This document shows, one piece after another, positions 22,223 through 33,631 of a stretch of 64,000 nt of DNA. This DNA is from Echinarachnius parma (taxonomy: Eukaryota > Echinodermata > Echinoidea > Clypeasteroida > Echinarachniidae). The translations under genes were made by a program, and so were the position numbers. The number at the start of each line of letters is the position of its first letter. Within the stretch, counting starts at the first letter, position 1. The notes under the pieces were generated by a model. It saw nothing but the letters and a program-made list of their open reading frames with translations, searched no databases and was not told the DNA's origin. The stretch covers positions 1 through 64,000 of the forward strand of contig JBAMJV010002089.1 in assembly GCA_037951105.1 (NCBI GenBank), in the 5' to 3' direction.

Positions 22223-23241
22223 TGCCTCGGTCAAACCTTTGCGTATGTTGCTGCGTATTGCTGCGCTAGGCGGGGTATATCAATACGCAGCCTTACCCAG
22301 CAATACGCAGCGATTTTTAAGTTAGCAGTCACACTATTGCGTATTGTAGCTCGTATGCCGCTCGTATAGAGACTGCGTACGGTTGCCTATGGTCCCGCTT
22401 TAGCTCGCTGTTGCTCGAAGCAGTACGATTCAATACGCAGTGTGCTCGCCACATTGCGTATGGAACTCGTTCTTTGCTCGCTTGCCGCTCGCTAGCCGCT
22501 CGCACGAGTTGGTATCGTTGCGTCTCACTGCGTATTCGCTCGCTTTAGCTCGACTGCCGTTCGTACTGTTGCGTGCCAACTCGCTCTGAAGCGTACCAGC
22601 TCGCTCGGGCTGCGGCGGTAGATAAAAACTGGTCATTTTGCGGCCCGTCTTTTTTTGCAAATCGTCCTGCTAGGCAGCCAATCGTAGTGCTAGCGAGCTA
22701 AAGCGAGCGGGAACCAGCGAGAGCGAGCTAAATCGAATGGCACACGAGCTAGACTCGCAGCATAGCGAGTGGCACACGAGCGAGACTCGCAGCAAAGCGA
22801 GTGGCCATCGCAGTGATTCGTGTTGCTAGGAGCGGTGTGCGAGCAACAGCGCAGCAATACGCGCAATCATGCGAACGACAACGAGCTACAGCGAGGTAAA
22901 TCGTATGGGAAACGCAGCTATACGCAGTGACACGCGCTCTAAAAAAATGAGGTGCGAATGATTGCGTATACCTGCGCTAGGTCACTCGCTGTCGCTCGCT
23001 GTTGCTCGCATTCACTGGTTGTCACTCGCTCCCGCTCGTATGCAATTTGACCTTGCGTTTGCTTGCGAGAGTTAACATTTTAAAACTAGTGAGCGACATA
23101 CGCAGGCCCCTGCGCTAGTCTGCGTATTGAGTACGTAGTGAGCTCGCATCATTGCGCTTTATTGGGTGTGTCTGCGTATGTCTGCGTTCGAGCAATACGC
23201 AGCAATACGCAAGCCCAATACGCAAAGGTGTGACCGAGGCA
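22223..23241. mobile_element. 1,019-bp TIR element built of CTCGC and TACGCAG words, TTA target duplication
   Basis: Ends are TGCCTCGGTCAAACCTTTGC at the left and the reverse complement of TGCCTCGGTCACACCTTTGC at the right: one mismatch in 20, and the match continues a few bases further. TTA flanks both sides (22220-22222, 23242-23244). The interior is almost wholly permutations of CTCGCT/AGCGAG and CTGCGTA/TACGCAG, in blocks of alternating orientation (CTCGC-rich at 22440-22600, GCGAG-rich at 22680-22910, CTCGC-rich again at 22970-23060). The TTA duplication fits PIF/Harbinger-type target choice, but no transposase is present. Confidence 0.8.
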
Positions 23242-23259
23242 TTACATCAACTTTTTCCA

Positions 23260-24065
23260 TTGCTGTCAATGTTTGATTATGTAACCAGTAGGTCATCAGC
23301 CAATCAGCACAGAGCACTGAAATCGTTGTCATGGTAATTACAATAATTTTACTCTTACAACAATTGCACATATTTAATGAAACGGGGCCCTGCTTGCATG
23401 CTTACATATGCAAATTTTATGCAAATCCTGATAATATTCATGTATTTAGGTTATTCCTGGCATCCTGAACACTTTACCAATGTTTGCCAGACATAGCAGC
23501 AACTTATGTATACAAGGTGGATTCCCAGAAACGTTCTTTATATTAATTCATTTTTCATGTTGATTAAATGGCTGGGTCATCAGGTATGGAAATCACATAC
23601 ATTTGAGTATTTTAGCGATCACTATCACATTTATCAAAGTGATCCCCCTAACTTTATAAGATTTTTCCAAAAGTGATTTTCTAGATTTCAATCATATATA
23701 CCAGTATCATCGCAAGATTCTTTTGAATGATTTGTGATATTTGATTACTTATTATTACTATTGACTGCAATTGAGGAGCATATTCCAGAATGCTTTTGAA
23801 TTCAATCATAAATATCTCCATAATCAGGGAGACATTTGAAAAATCAGAACCTATTTAGTTCTTCTGTTACCATACATAGCCTAGCTAACAACTTGGTGCA
23901 AACGAAGTGTGAACGCTCCAAGTCATTTTGGTTTAATTGATCACTATAAATACAAATTCAAATGTGCCCCTTTTATAACATGAAATAATAAAGATTAGTA
24001 GAATAGCAGACAAATCAAAATGTTTTGAACCATATATTAGTAAAATCATTAAAACAATGCAAATG
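23260..24065. other. No gene seen; a diverged TTAA family 6 copy likely at about 23615-23945
   Basis: AT-rich. Between AAAGTGATCCCCCTAAC near 23637 and TTTAATTGATCACTATAAA near 23934 the sequence resembles the 56.0-57.1 kb and 59.1-59.6 kb elements (TCAATCATAAATATCTCCAT). The borders are not clean. Confidence 0.4.
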
Positions 24066-24069
24066 TCAA

Positions 24070-24818
24070 TGGGCAATTCCACGCCAAATGAGCCAAAAGT
24101 GGAAAAATCAAATGACGATTATTTCTGATCTTGTTTATTTTTTCTGGATTATTTTTTAATAAATCATGATCACATAATGATATCTTTCAGTTTACATGAA
24201 AAAAAATATATTGGGCGTCTCCTGATAGGAGAAACAGACACAATACATGAACCTATTCTTCTTCATTTTTTGCTTTCCTTTCTGGTATTTTTCTGTTTTA
24301 AGGTACCAAATTGGATGATTGAATATCACAATGTGTGTTCAGGTGATATTTTCAGTCTTTTGAGAGCCCTAAAGTATATTTTTAATGAATCAAAAACTCT
24401 GTCCTTCCGTTACTGTCCTTCCGTTACCGAACAGTGAAGCAACTAACTTCTTGTAATTAATATACCAATAGACATATTTTTTTCAAATAAGTGTTGTAAT
24501 ACTCTTTGAACATTAGGGAATGGACTATGAGCCAATGTAACATAATAGTCCTCTTAACTTCACAGAGATTGGATCATAACTAAAGAACTTGAAAATCCAT
24601 GTCCGTTTTGCCGTCCTTCCGTTACCAGCCTCGTTAGTGTCCATATCTAATAAACGTAATGTAACAAAAATAAATTAAAAATAGGAAATCAAAGGTGTCC
24701 CACCAAGAGTCTCAGAAATGTAATTTACAATGATGAATCATAAGCAGGATCCTGGAATTATTTGATTTAATTTCAGAAATTGCGTCTGAATGTCCTTCCG
24801 TTACCGTGGAATTGCCCC
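24070..24818. mobile_element. TIR element with repeated CCTTCCGTTACCG
   Basis: The left end GGGCAATTCCACG is the reverse complement of the right end CGTGGAATTGCCC. TGTCCTTCCGTTACCG-like words occur near 24400, 24413, 24610 and 24793. The right 135 bp recurs at 195-330. No coding sequence is recognised. Confidence 0.65.
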
Positions 24819-25087
24819 AATGTTTATTTATCAGTATAAGTACTATATAAAATGTTTTGTTTATAACAAATATAGGACACTGTATTGTTCATGCTTGCCA
24901 CAATATTTGGATATTTGATTTGTAAGGATTCCTTTCTCAGTCTTGATTTTTATCCTAAATGGTATTCTAATATTCCTACATTTTTGTCCAAGTCACTCCC
25001 CTATTTTTGCAAAGTTTTCACGCTAAATACTATTTTATGAGAGTTCCCTTGTTTCCTCTCTACTTTCTGATTGGATGTTTGGAAATA
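24819..25087. other. No gene seen
   Basis: AT-rich sequence with no recognised repeat or exon. Confidence 0.4.
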
Positions 25088-25268
25088 CAGTCAAACCTGT
25101 CTTAGTGGCCACCTGTCTATAGCACCTAACCTGCCTATAGTGGCCACTGAACATGATCCCCTGCATATAAAAATAATGGAATGAACCTGTCTATAGAGGT
25201 CACCTGTCTACAGTGGCCACTTTTCTTACTTCCCTGTGGTGGTCTCTATACACAGGTTTGATTGTATT
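25088..25268 (+). repeat. Dispersed relative of the intron-8 minisatellite
   Basis: Contains CAGTCAAACCTGTCTTAGTG, GGCCACCTGTCTATAG, CTGCCTATAGTGGCCACTG and CACAGGTTTGATTGTA. It has the same plan as the intron-8 unit (CAAACCTGTCTATA ... GACCAC) but with GGCCAC in place of GACCAC, and is not tandemly amplified. Confidence 0.6.
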
Positions 25269-25521
25269 AGGCATTGGCTCACATCTGCCCAGCGGGCTTG
25301 GCCGCCACTTATTTGCAGTAAGATCTTCCCAAGTCAATACATGTATTTTAGAATACCACTGTTTGCCCTTATGCACTTCCTAACTTCCTGACCTCGGACA
25401 CAAATTAAGAAGAAAATTAAGAACGATATTTGAAATAAATTTGGGCTGACACAGTGCTGCTTGATGCCCACCATAAATACTCATTATTCAGAGCAATTAT
25501 ATTACATTTGTGTTCAGTTAA

Positions 25522-25904
25522 AGGGATCTAGTAACTTTGTTAACATGTGCAAAAAGAGATTTAATGGTTGATATGATATATATTGTTGTCATCTATTCAT
25601 ATGTCCTGGGTATTGTGTGAAAATTTCAAGATAAATGAACGTTATATGGCTGAGTAATGAGCTAAAATGCAAAGTGATATTCACTAACTCATATTGCACC
25701 TACTTTGTGCATGGTTACGACTATCCAGTGGATAGTTTTACATCTGAACACTTCAATTGTAAATATCCTTTTAACGAAAGGGAAATTCGAAAAAACCGAA
25801 ACCTGTCCCATGCTTCTATTGTTAATATGAATACAACAAGGTATGAGGGAACCGCTAGAATTCCAATTGGATTTTGAGGACTTGGACAATGTTACTAGAT
25901 CCCT
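25522..25904 (+). mobile_element. TTAA MITE family 3, copy a
   Basis: Bounded by TTAA at 25518-25521 and 25905-25908. The ends AGGGATCTAGTAACTTTGTT and ACAATGTTACTAGATCCCT are inverted repeats. Other copies lie at 45363, 52507, 57697 and 62706. It is noncoding. Confidence 0.88.
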
Positions 25905-25908
25905 TTAA

Positions 25909-26280
25909 GTGTTAAAAATCAGATATATTTAGGACATATTGAAGAACCCTAGTCTTTCATGTTTGACAAGGTATTTGTATTTATATATGTATTTCTTATA
26001 TGAAATAACTTTATAACATTTTTAACATAATGATAGGCTATGCATATTTCTGATTCCAGTGTGTGAAAGTAGATGCCTTTACTATGTTTTCTTTTAACAA
26101 TATGATGTTAAATTCATGTATTTAAGATATTTTTTTAATAAAATACTGAAATAAATATTTTGTGCACTTGTATCCGATTTTTGGATAATAAATGAAATAT
26201 GAAAATGTGAATGGAAATATTGCAATGAATACTTTCTTTATTCATGTTAAGAAAACCCTTTTATCCAAGAGGTTGTAGGG
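25909..26280. other. No gene seen
   Basis: AT-rich sequence without recognised features. Confidence 0.5.
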
Positions 26281-26295
26281 ACGAACACCAGCACT

Positions 26296-26368
26296 AGGTC
26301 TTTCTGCTGGTAGAGCACCGGTCTATCAATCAGGAGGTCTCGGGTTCCAATCCCGGAGAAACCCTATC
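26296..26368 (+). repeat. tRNA-like sequence, shortened D arm
   Basis: CTGCTGGTAGAGCACCGG resembles a D arm and box A, and TCTCGGGTTCCAATCCCGGA is a good T arm and box B with a 7-nt loop. The acceptor ends GGTCTTT and AGAAACC pair with one mismatch. The D arm is about 5 nt short and the anticodon stem has mismatches, so a tRNA pseudogene or SINE head is more likely than a working tRNA. Confidence 0.5.
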
Positions 26369-26442
26369 TATATGTACTCGTTTTCATTAATATGCAACCC
26401 TTTAGAGTTACATAGAACATGAAACAAAGTAAGAATGTTTAA

Positions 26443-27383
26443 AGGGAGAGGTGAGTTTTGGTATAGAGAGTACAGTTTTTGTCAAACTGAATTTTAGTAA
26501 CCCAACCTGCACCATTACATTAAAAACTAATAGCTATACCTCCATCATGTTCGAAAGGTATAAAAAATTACAAAGTAAAAAGCCTGTTATCATTAAAAAA
26601 AGAGCCGTTAAAACTCAAGAGGGCGCTCTCTACAACTCATTGGTTTCAACCATTTTAAATAAAAAATTGTGTATGTGATGTTTTGTTTAAACTAGTGATT
26701 AAAAAGAGAGATCATCAACAACTATTTAAAAACATCTTTTGTAAATTAAGTGTTTGTTTTTTTCTTAATGGCTGGTTCAAAATTATTAAATGGTTATATT
26801 TAGGGATATTTCAGCCTCTCTGATCCGATTTGGATCAAATAAAGTTTATTCTGTCATTAAAGGGTACCACCACCCAAAAATAATATTCTTGTTATATAAA
26901 GGTACCATCTTTAGTATTCCATTCCTTCAACAAGTTCACAAAAATATGTTTTCAGAAAAAAAATATATAATTGGAAAACGCATAACCATTCTTGACCATG
27001 CGTTCATGCGGTCTGAATTGCGTAGACTATATGCGTGCATAGCCAGATCGCACTGTGCAGAGCGAATGAATCATCTGGGAATCTATTGACGTACGCGTGA
27101 AAGCATTGGCGCACTCGCAAATGCTTGGCCCGTATGGAACCAGGAAATAGCAGTGGTTCCGTAAGTGGTGGAAATTAATTGCTTTGTTTATGAATTACGC
27201 AACCCTTTGCAAAAAGTTGGGTATCTATTTGATATCACGAAGCGGTACCAAAACATATAATAATGTGTTGTCCTTTGCCTGGTGGTCCCCTTTAAAATTG
27301 TATGCTCTTTCAAATTTGACACTCAGTTTTTCATTACCTCACAAACAATTATTTACCCTCTATACCAAAACTCAACTATCCCT
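26443..27383 (+). mobile_element. TTAA MITE family 2, copy with nested family 1 element
   Basis: Bounded by TTAA at 26439-26442 and 27384-27387. The right end is CCAAAACTCAACTATCCCT. It matches the 39.8- and 40.6-kb copies on both sides of an inserted family 1 element (26871-27291). Confidence 0.85.
26871..27291 (+). mobile_element. TTAA MITE family 1, copy b, nested
   Basis: Flanked by TTAA at 26867-26870 and 27292-27295. It interrupts family 2 sequence that reads TTCTGTCATCACAATTGTAT without interruption at 40244-40263. The insertion therefore came after the family 2 copy. Confidence 0.9.
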
Positions 27384-27387
27384 TTAA

Positions 27388-28920
27388 TTTAACAAACGCC
27401 ATCGTATGGTATTGAATCATGCAAATGAGAAACAGGGGGAGAGAGAGAAGGGGGGAGGGGTTTCTCTGCCATTGTGCAAGTTATGATAATATTGAGTTCT
27501 GAAAAGGTTACATATATTTTTTCTGGCTTTGAATAAGGAAAATCATTCACTTAAAAATACAATAACATTTTATGTGAGTAATCTCAGCATTAAATGTGAT
27601 AAGAAATAAACAAAAACAAACACACAAACGAATATATGGATCACACACTCCAGATTGCCTTTATTCTCAGAGGTATCACAGAAGAAAAAATCAAAATATA
27701 AAATATTTTATGTAAATCTATCGGTTTTATAAACGATATACAGTAGAAAATAACATTTTAAATGTTATGTTCGCAAGAAAATAACATTTTCTGACACACT
27801 TGATTGAAAGAGATGAGTCCAAACTTTACAAACAAAAGTGGAAGACGTACTGGGAAAAATACTATGCATGATGCATAAACTCTACAATACTTCCAAAGAA
27901 AAAGTATATTTGTTGTATATGGCCTTATTTTAACACTCTGTTTATACTTATCTATCATCTACTCATGAAATCTTACGTAATGTATTATATTGTTTTATGT
28001 TTATGCCCTGCATCGACAGTTACGCGTCATGTCCTGGGCTACTTTTATCATTGTAATGTAACACGTTATTATGTATGTTCAATTTTACTTGTTACTTTTA
28101 CTCTTGTTCCTTTGTTGAATTTACAATAAAGCGATATCAAATCAAAATTTAATATGACCAGGCAAGTGTGATCTATTTACAAAATTAGAAGGTCATACGC
28201 TTATGCACATATTGTAGTTATACTTTCTTACAGTCGAATATTATACTGTATATACATTATATTATACAACCCTTTTTAGGAATTTCATATTTTGTGACTT
28301 AATTACCATAAAAACTAGACCTAAGAGTTTTATTTATATGCGTGCAAGTATCTTTTTCTTGTCACGCTGTCGTTTGAATTAAAAAAACACCTAAATAACA
28401 AGGTACAAACTGGCAAGAGACTTGGATTTGTGATGACCCAAGCATAAACGTTTTCAATACGTTAAATCATTTTAAAACTATGAAGGTATATATCTGTTTT
28501 TTGAGCGTTATTTTCCCTTCACATATTTCAGTAATTGTTTGATAAACATTTGAGAGAGATATCGTAAATAATTTGGCGTAGAACGGAATTGGAATAATAT
28601 GCATTGCTGTTCAATTTCAGCCTGGAATTCAAAGTTCATATATATTTGCGTTGTATGAGTAACTGGTAGCTTTGATGTCTAAACCTGATTTTTTCGATTT
28701 CTCTAATAATTATATTAAATAAATCAAAAAATGTATAACTGAAACATATGTTATTCAATGTACATGGACTCATGTGAGGAAGAAAAAAAGAAATGATGAG
28801 GTGGTTGTAGCTCTTTTTGGAGTTATCATTAGGTGATTCTATCGTTAGTTTGATTTCCACCATCGTGGTAATCAACTCGGTCACATTCTTATCCGTTTCT
28901 GACAGTTTTATCATTTACTG
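27388..28920. other. No gene seen; possible LINE or gene 3' tail near 27960-28145
   Basis: AT-rich. The stretch ending TTTACAATAAAGCGATATCA near 28140 looks like a transcript end with a tail of short repeats. Open frames on - (27758-27958 and 28636-28914) have no recognisable domain. Confidence 0.4.
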
Positions 28921-29875
28921 TCAACAATCCCAGCTGTGTTAACTGCCCCCCCCCCCCCGAGGCCCAGTGCTATCACAGAGAGAGGGGCTAGTGATAAGAA
29001 AGTGTCAACAGTGATAAAAATCTACTCGATGCAGGCTTGAGACCTGAAATATCATACCGCTTGTCGATCAGGCCCTGAGAAGCGGTTTTCTCTAAGCGAT
29101 GGAATCACGTCATGTTTCCTCATTATTTCCAAGCTTTAGGCAACGTGGCCCATCTTCATGGTAGCTGGGGTAGTGCATCATATTATGTGGTGTGTTCCTA
29201 TTCTAAATAATTCCTTTTTCTATTCTACATGTAAACTGAGTTGCCTTTCCTGAAACTGGCAATAAAATGGCTCAAAATGATTCAACATCATTATTCGACA
29301 TATAGCTCGTATTTAAAAAAAAAATCCACAATTTTAGATACTGCAATATTACCTCACAACATAATTTCAACATTCACAGTGTATATAAAAAGTACTGTAC
29401 ACCTACCAATATATTATGTTTATACACAGTTATGCAAATCTTATAAATCTCCTATATCGATATATTTGATGCTAACCTAAATAAACCTAGTATTGATATC
29501 ACTGCCATTTCATTATTCATCTAATATACTGCAATATTTACAAGCAATTTTTTTTCTTCAAAAGAACAATTATTTAACAGATAATTATCAATTACAATAA
29601 TAGTTGAACTGGCTGAAATCGTGGCAACGTAATGGCTATAGTCTTAAAACAAAATGCACATGAACTTTCTTTGAATTGGACCCCCTCCCACTACGCGCCC
29701 CGTCCCACTCACTCGCTCTTCTTCTGTAATGATGTAACGTTCCATTCAAACACGACGTGTTTGTTATTTCAGAAAAAGAGATATAATTTAGCTTGATTTA
29801 CCTTTAAATACGACATTCATGCATACCACCCTCTTTATGTAAACAATTTTCACCATATATATATTCAACAACAAA
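28921..29875. other. No gene seen
   Basis: Contains a C run near 28946-28959. The rest is AT-rich with no recognised family. Confidence 0.5.
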
Positions 29876-29877
29876 AA

Positions 29878-30925
29878 GGTAACGAAAGTGGTGACAAAAA
29901 TGAACAGAACGAAAGTGGTGACGAAAGTTGTGACGAAAGTGGTGACAAGGTGGCGCCAAAATGGTGGCAAAATTGATGACGAAAGTGGTAACGAAGGTGG
30001 GGACGAAGGGTGTGACAAAATATGGGATGTATTGGTGACGAAAATCGACAAAAGGAGTGACGAAAATTGGGACGAACGTGTGAATTAAAGTGATGACGAA
30101 TGGGGGAACGAACGAGCTTTTGTATATAAGTGGTGACGAAATTGGGGACGAAAGTAGCGGAGAAAGTGGCAACGAATGTGGGGACAAAATGGGGACGAAA
30201 GTGGTGATGATAGTGGTGATGATAGTGGTGACGAAAGTGGTGACAAAAGAGGTGATGATAGTGGTGACGATAGTGGTGACAAAAGTGGTGACGATAGTGG
30301 TGACAAAAGTGGTGACGAAAGTGTGGACGAAAGTGGTGACGATAGTGGTGATGATAGTGGTGACGATAGTGGTGATGATAGTGGTGACGATAGTGGTGAT
30401 GATAGTGGTGACGATATTGGTGACGATAGTGGTGACGATAGTGGTGATGATAGTGGTGACGATAGTGGTGACAAAAGTGGTGATGATAGTGGTGACGATA
30501 GTGGTGACGAAAGTGGGGACGAAAGTGGTGATGACTAGTGGGGACGATAGTGGTGACAAAAGTGGTGATGATAGTGGTAACGAAAGTGGTGACAAAAGTG
30601 GGGACGAAAGTGGTGATGATAGTGGTGACGAAAGTGGGGACGATAGTGGTGACGAAAGTAGGGACGATAGTGGTGTCGAAGGAGGGAACAAGGGTGTGAC
30701 GAAATATGGGACGAAAGTGGCGACGAAAGTGGAAATGAGAGTGTCGACGATATAGTGGGGACAACAAAATGGGAAGAAAGTGGGGACGAAAATGATGCCA
30801 AAAGTGGGGACGGAAGTGGTGACGAAGATGGGGACGGAAGTGGTGACGAAGATGGGGACGGAAGGTATTAAGACGGGACGAAAGTGGTGACAAAAGTGAC
30901 AACGAAAGTGGTAAAGAGACTGGTG
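29878..30925 (+). repeat. 12-bp minisatellite GACGAAAGTGGT / GATAGTGGTGAC
   Basis: About 1 kb of tandem 12-bp units with variants (GATGATAGTGGT, GACAAAAGTGGG). The core at about 30200-30540 is the most regular and the edges are degenerate. Because the unit is four codons long and stop-free, long open frames appear on both strands, including 516 codons on -. They are by-products of the repeat. The array lies beyond the 3' end of the zinc-finger gene. Confidence 0.93.
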
Positions 30926-31104
30926 ACCAAATGATCTTGTGGAAAAAGTAAAATATCCCGAGTGTGCCCTTCAAAACATGGGCGTAGGAGCAAAAAAAAA
31001 ATTTCTTCAGGGGCTGAGATCTTTTGCCCGAATAATTATAATCCCGTCTTTTCACACGGAAATGGTATGTTGTTGATGGTTTAGTTCGTAAATAACATGA
31101 TTCT

Positions 31105-31330
31105 ACCCAAATGTGAGACGGCTTTGCCCGAAAATGACATGGCTTTGCCCACATATAACATGACTTAGCCCGAAATTGACATGACTTTGCCCGATAATGA
31201 CAAGGATTTGTCCGAATATGACTTGGTTTTACCCGAATATGACATGGATTTGCCAGAGTACGACTTGGTTTGGCCCGAAATATGACATGGATTTTGCCCG
31301 AATTTGAGGTGCTTTTTGCCCGAATATAGC
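31105..31330 (-). repeat. About 24-bp tandem repeat, roughly ten imperfect units
   Basis: The unit is close to GACATGGCTTTGCCCGAATA plus ATGA-type spacers. It is a separate array from the 12-bp minisatellite and is followed by a C run at about 31349-31378. Confidence 0.8.
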
Positions 31331-31531
31331 AGTTTTTAGATTCCAGGGGCAGCAGCCCCCCCCCCCCCCCCCCCCCCAACGCTAGCCATGTGCTTCGTAA
31401 TAAGACAAAATACACACATCATCAAATTTAAGTCAACATTCAATTAAACTATAAAGTGTGTTTGTCGGTGCGACTTGCTACAATGTCATCCCCAAGACAA
31501 AACAGCGAAACAAATCAGTTTAAAGGAGTTA

Positions 31532-33631
31532 TCAACTTTCAGAAGATGGTCTGACAGGCTCTTTCTTGAATACATCATCCTTGGATTTAACTGTCTTCGT
31601 TTGTCTACCCGCGCCCTTTGTCTTTGGATCCTCTCGTCGGTGCTTCCGTTCATGCTGTACGAGGTCATAGTCAGACCCTTGGGTCTCGCCGCAGTAGCGG
31701 CACATGTGCAGCGCCCTCGCGTGGATCCGTTCATGACGCTTGAGGTGCGTCTTATAGTGGAAGACCTCCTTGCAGTAGCGGCAAGCGTGGTTCCTGTCCT
31801 GCCGGTGACTCCTCTCGTGGTTCTTTAGCCCGATGCTATGCTCGAATTCGCGCACGCAAAGCTCGCAGCGAAACATCTGCTTTGTATGGTTTCGTTGCTG
31901 GTTACTCTCCTTCTTGACTTTCTGATGGGAGTCACTCGTCGTCCTCTGTGCCGGTGTAGCTTGTGGATTTGATGGGTTAGCTGAAAGGTGTGAAAACTGT
32001 GTTTGCATCTGATTAAAGCCATACCCAGGACTCGGTACTTTGTTGCCATTTATTTCCCACGACGGTGAATTAGGACTCTGTAACGGTGACGGCTGACCGA
32101 CGAAGCCGTTGAAAGATGCGTGTGTTTGATCGCTTGGCGAAAACTGGCCATGGGGCAACTGCTGGTCATTCAACAAGGCTACAAAGGAAAAGTTGTTTGT
32201 CATCGGTTCGTTTAGAGAAGTTGAATTGATAGAATGATCAGTTCTCTTTTCTGCCATTTGCATTGAGATTTCGGACGCAGTTCCCGGCCCGTGTGGAACG
32301 GCGTTCTGTTTTGACATCTGCGATGTATTGTATGCATGATCTTGAGATCCCGTGCCTAGGTAATTTGTCTGTGAAGATAGGGGTGATATTCGTCCAGCCA
32401 AGTTATTCAGATTATGGAAGTTGTTTGATGTTGGGCTTAAGGGGGAGTGCGGTGAAGAGTTGGGTGATGACGAAACGGGAGAACCTAAAGGATGTAATCC
32501 ACAGGGTGACGAGGGTTGCGAGGGGCCGAGAAGTGGGGAAAGTTGACCACTCTGGTTTGGCGAAGGCGCGGTAGGTGATAGAAATGATGGTAGAGTTGTG
32601 TTTTGAGCGATTGGATTCTCCAGACGGTGCAGCTGGTGTGACGACGTTGGACCGATAAGGGAAGGTGAAGACACGGGACTGACTAACGGTGATGCACCGA
32701 GAGAGGACGGTGTGGTACAAAGAGGTGAATCGGGTTCTGACCCAATGCTATGGGTGCGATAGCAGTCCTTGCTACCACCCTGGTGCATGATTCGCGGAGG
32801 CTGAATGTTATTCCCGAGGGATGTCAAGGTTTCAGGTTGGTGGATCTGTCCCGTCAGGGAATTCCGCTGAGCCGAGTCAAGATTTCCTTGTGATGACTGT
32901 TTTGCCGCCGAGACACAAGTTGTTTGACTGTCCGAAACGAATGTTCTAAGATCACTCCAGATTTGTATTGTTGGCATATTGTTTCCAACAGCCAGTGAGT
33001 TTGGTCTGGTAAATGACAAGCTCTGGCATGATCCTGGTTCCGTTTTTGCCGGCCACATAGGTATTTCTCCATTCTGGTCATACCCGTTCTGTTCACCCTG
33101 TGTCTGATTTACAGAAATCTGAGGCATGGTCGCGTTGAATTCCATGTCACTGCAAACGTTATCAAATGTTAGGGACTCGTCCGTCTGCGTACGTGATGAA
33201 ATGTAAGTATTCCCATCTTCTCTCGAGTTATTTCTGCTAAATGTTTGTGAAAAGCTAGGCAGTGTCTGTGTATTTTGGCAATTTCTCTCGACCGATTCTT
33301 CGTTCAAGTCAGCATAAACCTTGCAGAGCACGTCACCAATGTCAAATACGGATGACTTTTCTGCGCCATCTTTCAAGATACCGTCGTCGGGGAAGAATTC
33401 ATATGGGCTTTCCGAAAATATGTCACAGATGTCATCGACCTCGGATAGGGTGATCTCGGGTAGATTTTCCATGCTCGTATGATTCACACCGTTATGTTGG
33501 ATATTGGTTGTCAGAGTCTGCTTCATATCGTGGGTGTCTGTCGAGGCCATGCTGTCAAACTTCACTCGTCCGTTGGCACCAATGGTTGGGGAGTTGAGAA
33601 GGAGAGGGCAAATAGATATCGACTCTGCCAT
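31532..33631 (-). CDS. C2H2 zinc-finger protein, 699 residues, ortholog not recognised
   Basis: Likely a nuclear DNA-binding regulator. Three canonical C-X2-C-X12-H-X3-H fingers lie at the C-terminus: 589-609 (CELC...HERSH), 617-637 (CRYC...HERIH) and 644-664 (CRYC...HERKH). Finger 3 lacks the usual aromatic residue after its second Cys. A basic tail follows (TKTVKSKDD, then PSSES). About 580 residues before the fingers are low-complexity and rich in Ser, Pro, Asn and Gln, with Pro-Ser repeats in the middle. An acidic hydrophobic segment near residues 60-85 (EVDDICDIFSESPYEFF) could be an activation domain. The start is supported by an in-frame TAG four codons upstream. The whole coding region is one exon. 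The fingers do not let me name a family such as KLF, EGR or SNAI. Confidence 0.9.
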   Translation of the reverse strand: MAESISICPLLLNSPTIGANGRVKFDSMASTDTHDMKQTLTTNIQHNGVNHTSMENLPEITLSEVDDICDIFSESPYEFFPDDGILKDGAEKSSVFDIGDVLCKVYADLNEESVERNCQNTQTLPSFSQTFSRNNSREDGNTYISSRTQTDESLTFDNVCSDMEFNATMPQISVNQTQGEQNGYDQNGEIPMWPAKTEPGSCQSLSFTRPNSLAVGNNMPTIQIWSDLRTFVSDSQTTCVSAAKQSSQGNLDSAQRNSLTGQIHQPETLTSLGNNIQPPRIMHQGGSKDCYRTHSIGSEPDSPLCTTPSSLGASPLVSPVSSPSLIGPTSSHQLHRLENPIAQNTTLPSFLSPTAPSPNQSGQLSPLLGPSQPSSPCGLHPLGSPVSSSPNSSPHSPLSPTSNNFHNLNNLAGRISPLSSQTNYLGTGSQDHAYNTSQMSKQNAVPHGPGTASEISMQMAEKRTDHSINSTSLNEPMTNNFSFVALLNDQQLPHGQFSPSDQTHASFNGFVGQPSPLQSPNSPSWEINGNKVPSPGYGFNQMQTQFSHLSANPSNPQATPAQRTTSDSHQKVKKESNQQRNHTKQMFRCELCVREFEHSIGLKNHERSHRQDRNHACRYCKEVFHYKTHLKRHERIHARALHMCRYCGETQGSDYDLVQHERKHRREDPKTKGAGRQTKTVKSKDDVFKKEPVRPSSES

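Noticed and set aside
26296-26368. Functional tRNA gene
   Set aside because: D arm about 5 nt short and anticodon stem mismatched; the T arm alone is good. Treated as tRNA-like.
30176-30538. Asp-Ser-Gly-Asp repeat protein on the plus strand
   Set aside because: Same minisatellite read in another frame; no conserved non-repeat sequence at either end.
29865-31415. 516-codon open frame on the minus strand rich in His, Arg and Thr-Ile-Val-Thr
   Set aside because: It runs across the 12-bp and 24-bp tandem arrays. The unit has no stop in several frames, so the open frame is a by-product. No domain, no exon signals.
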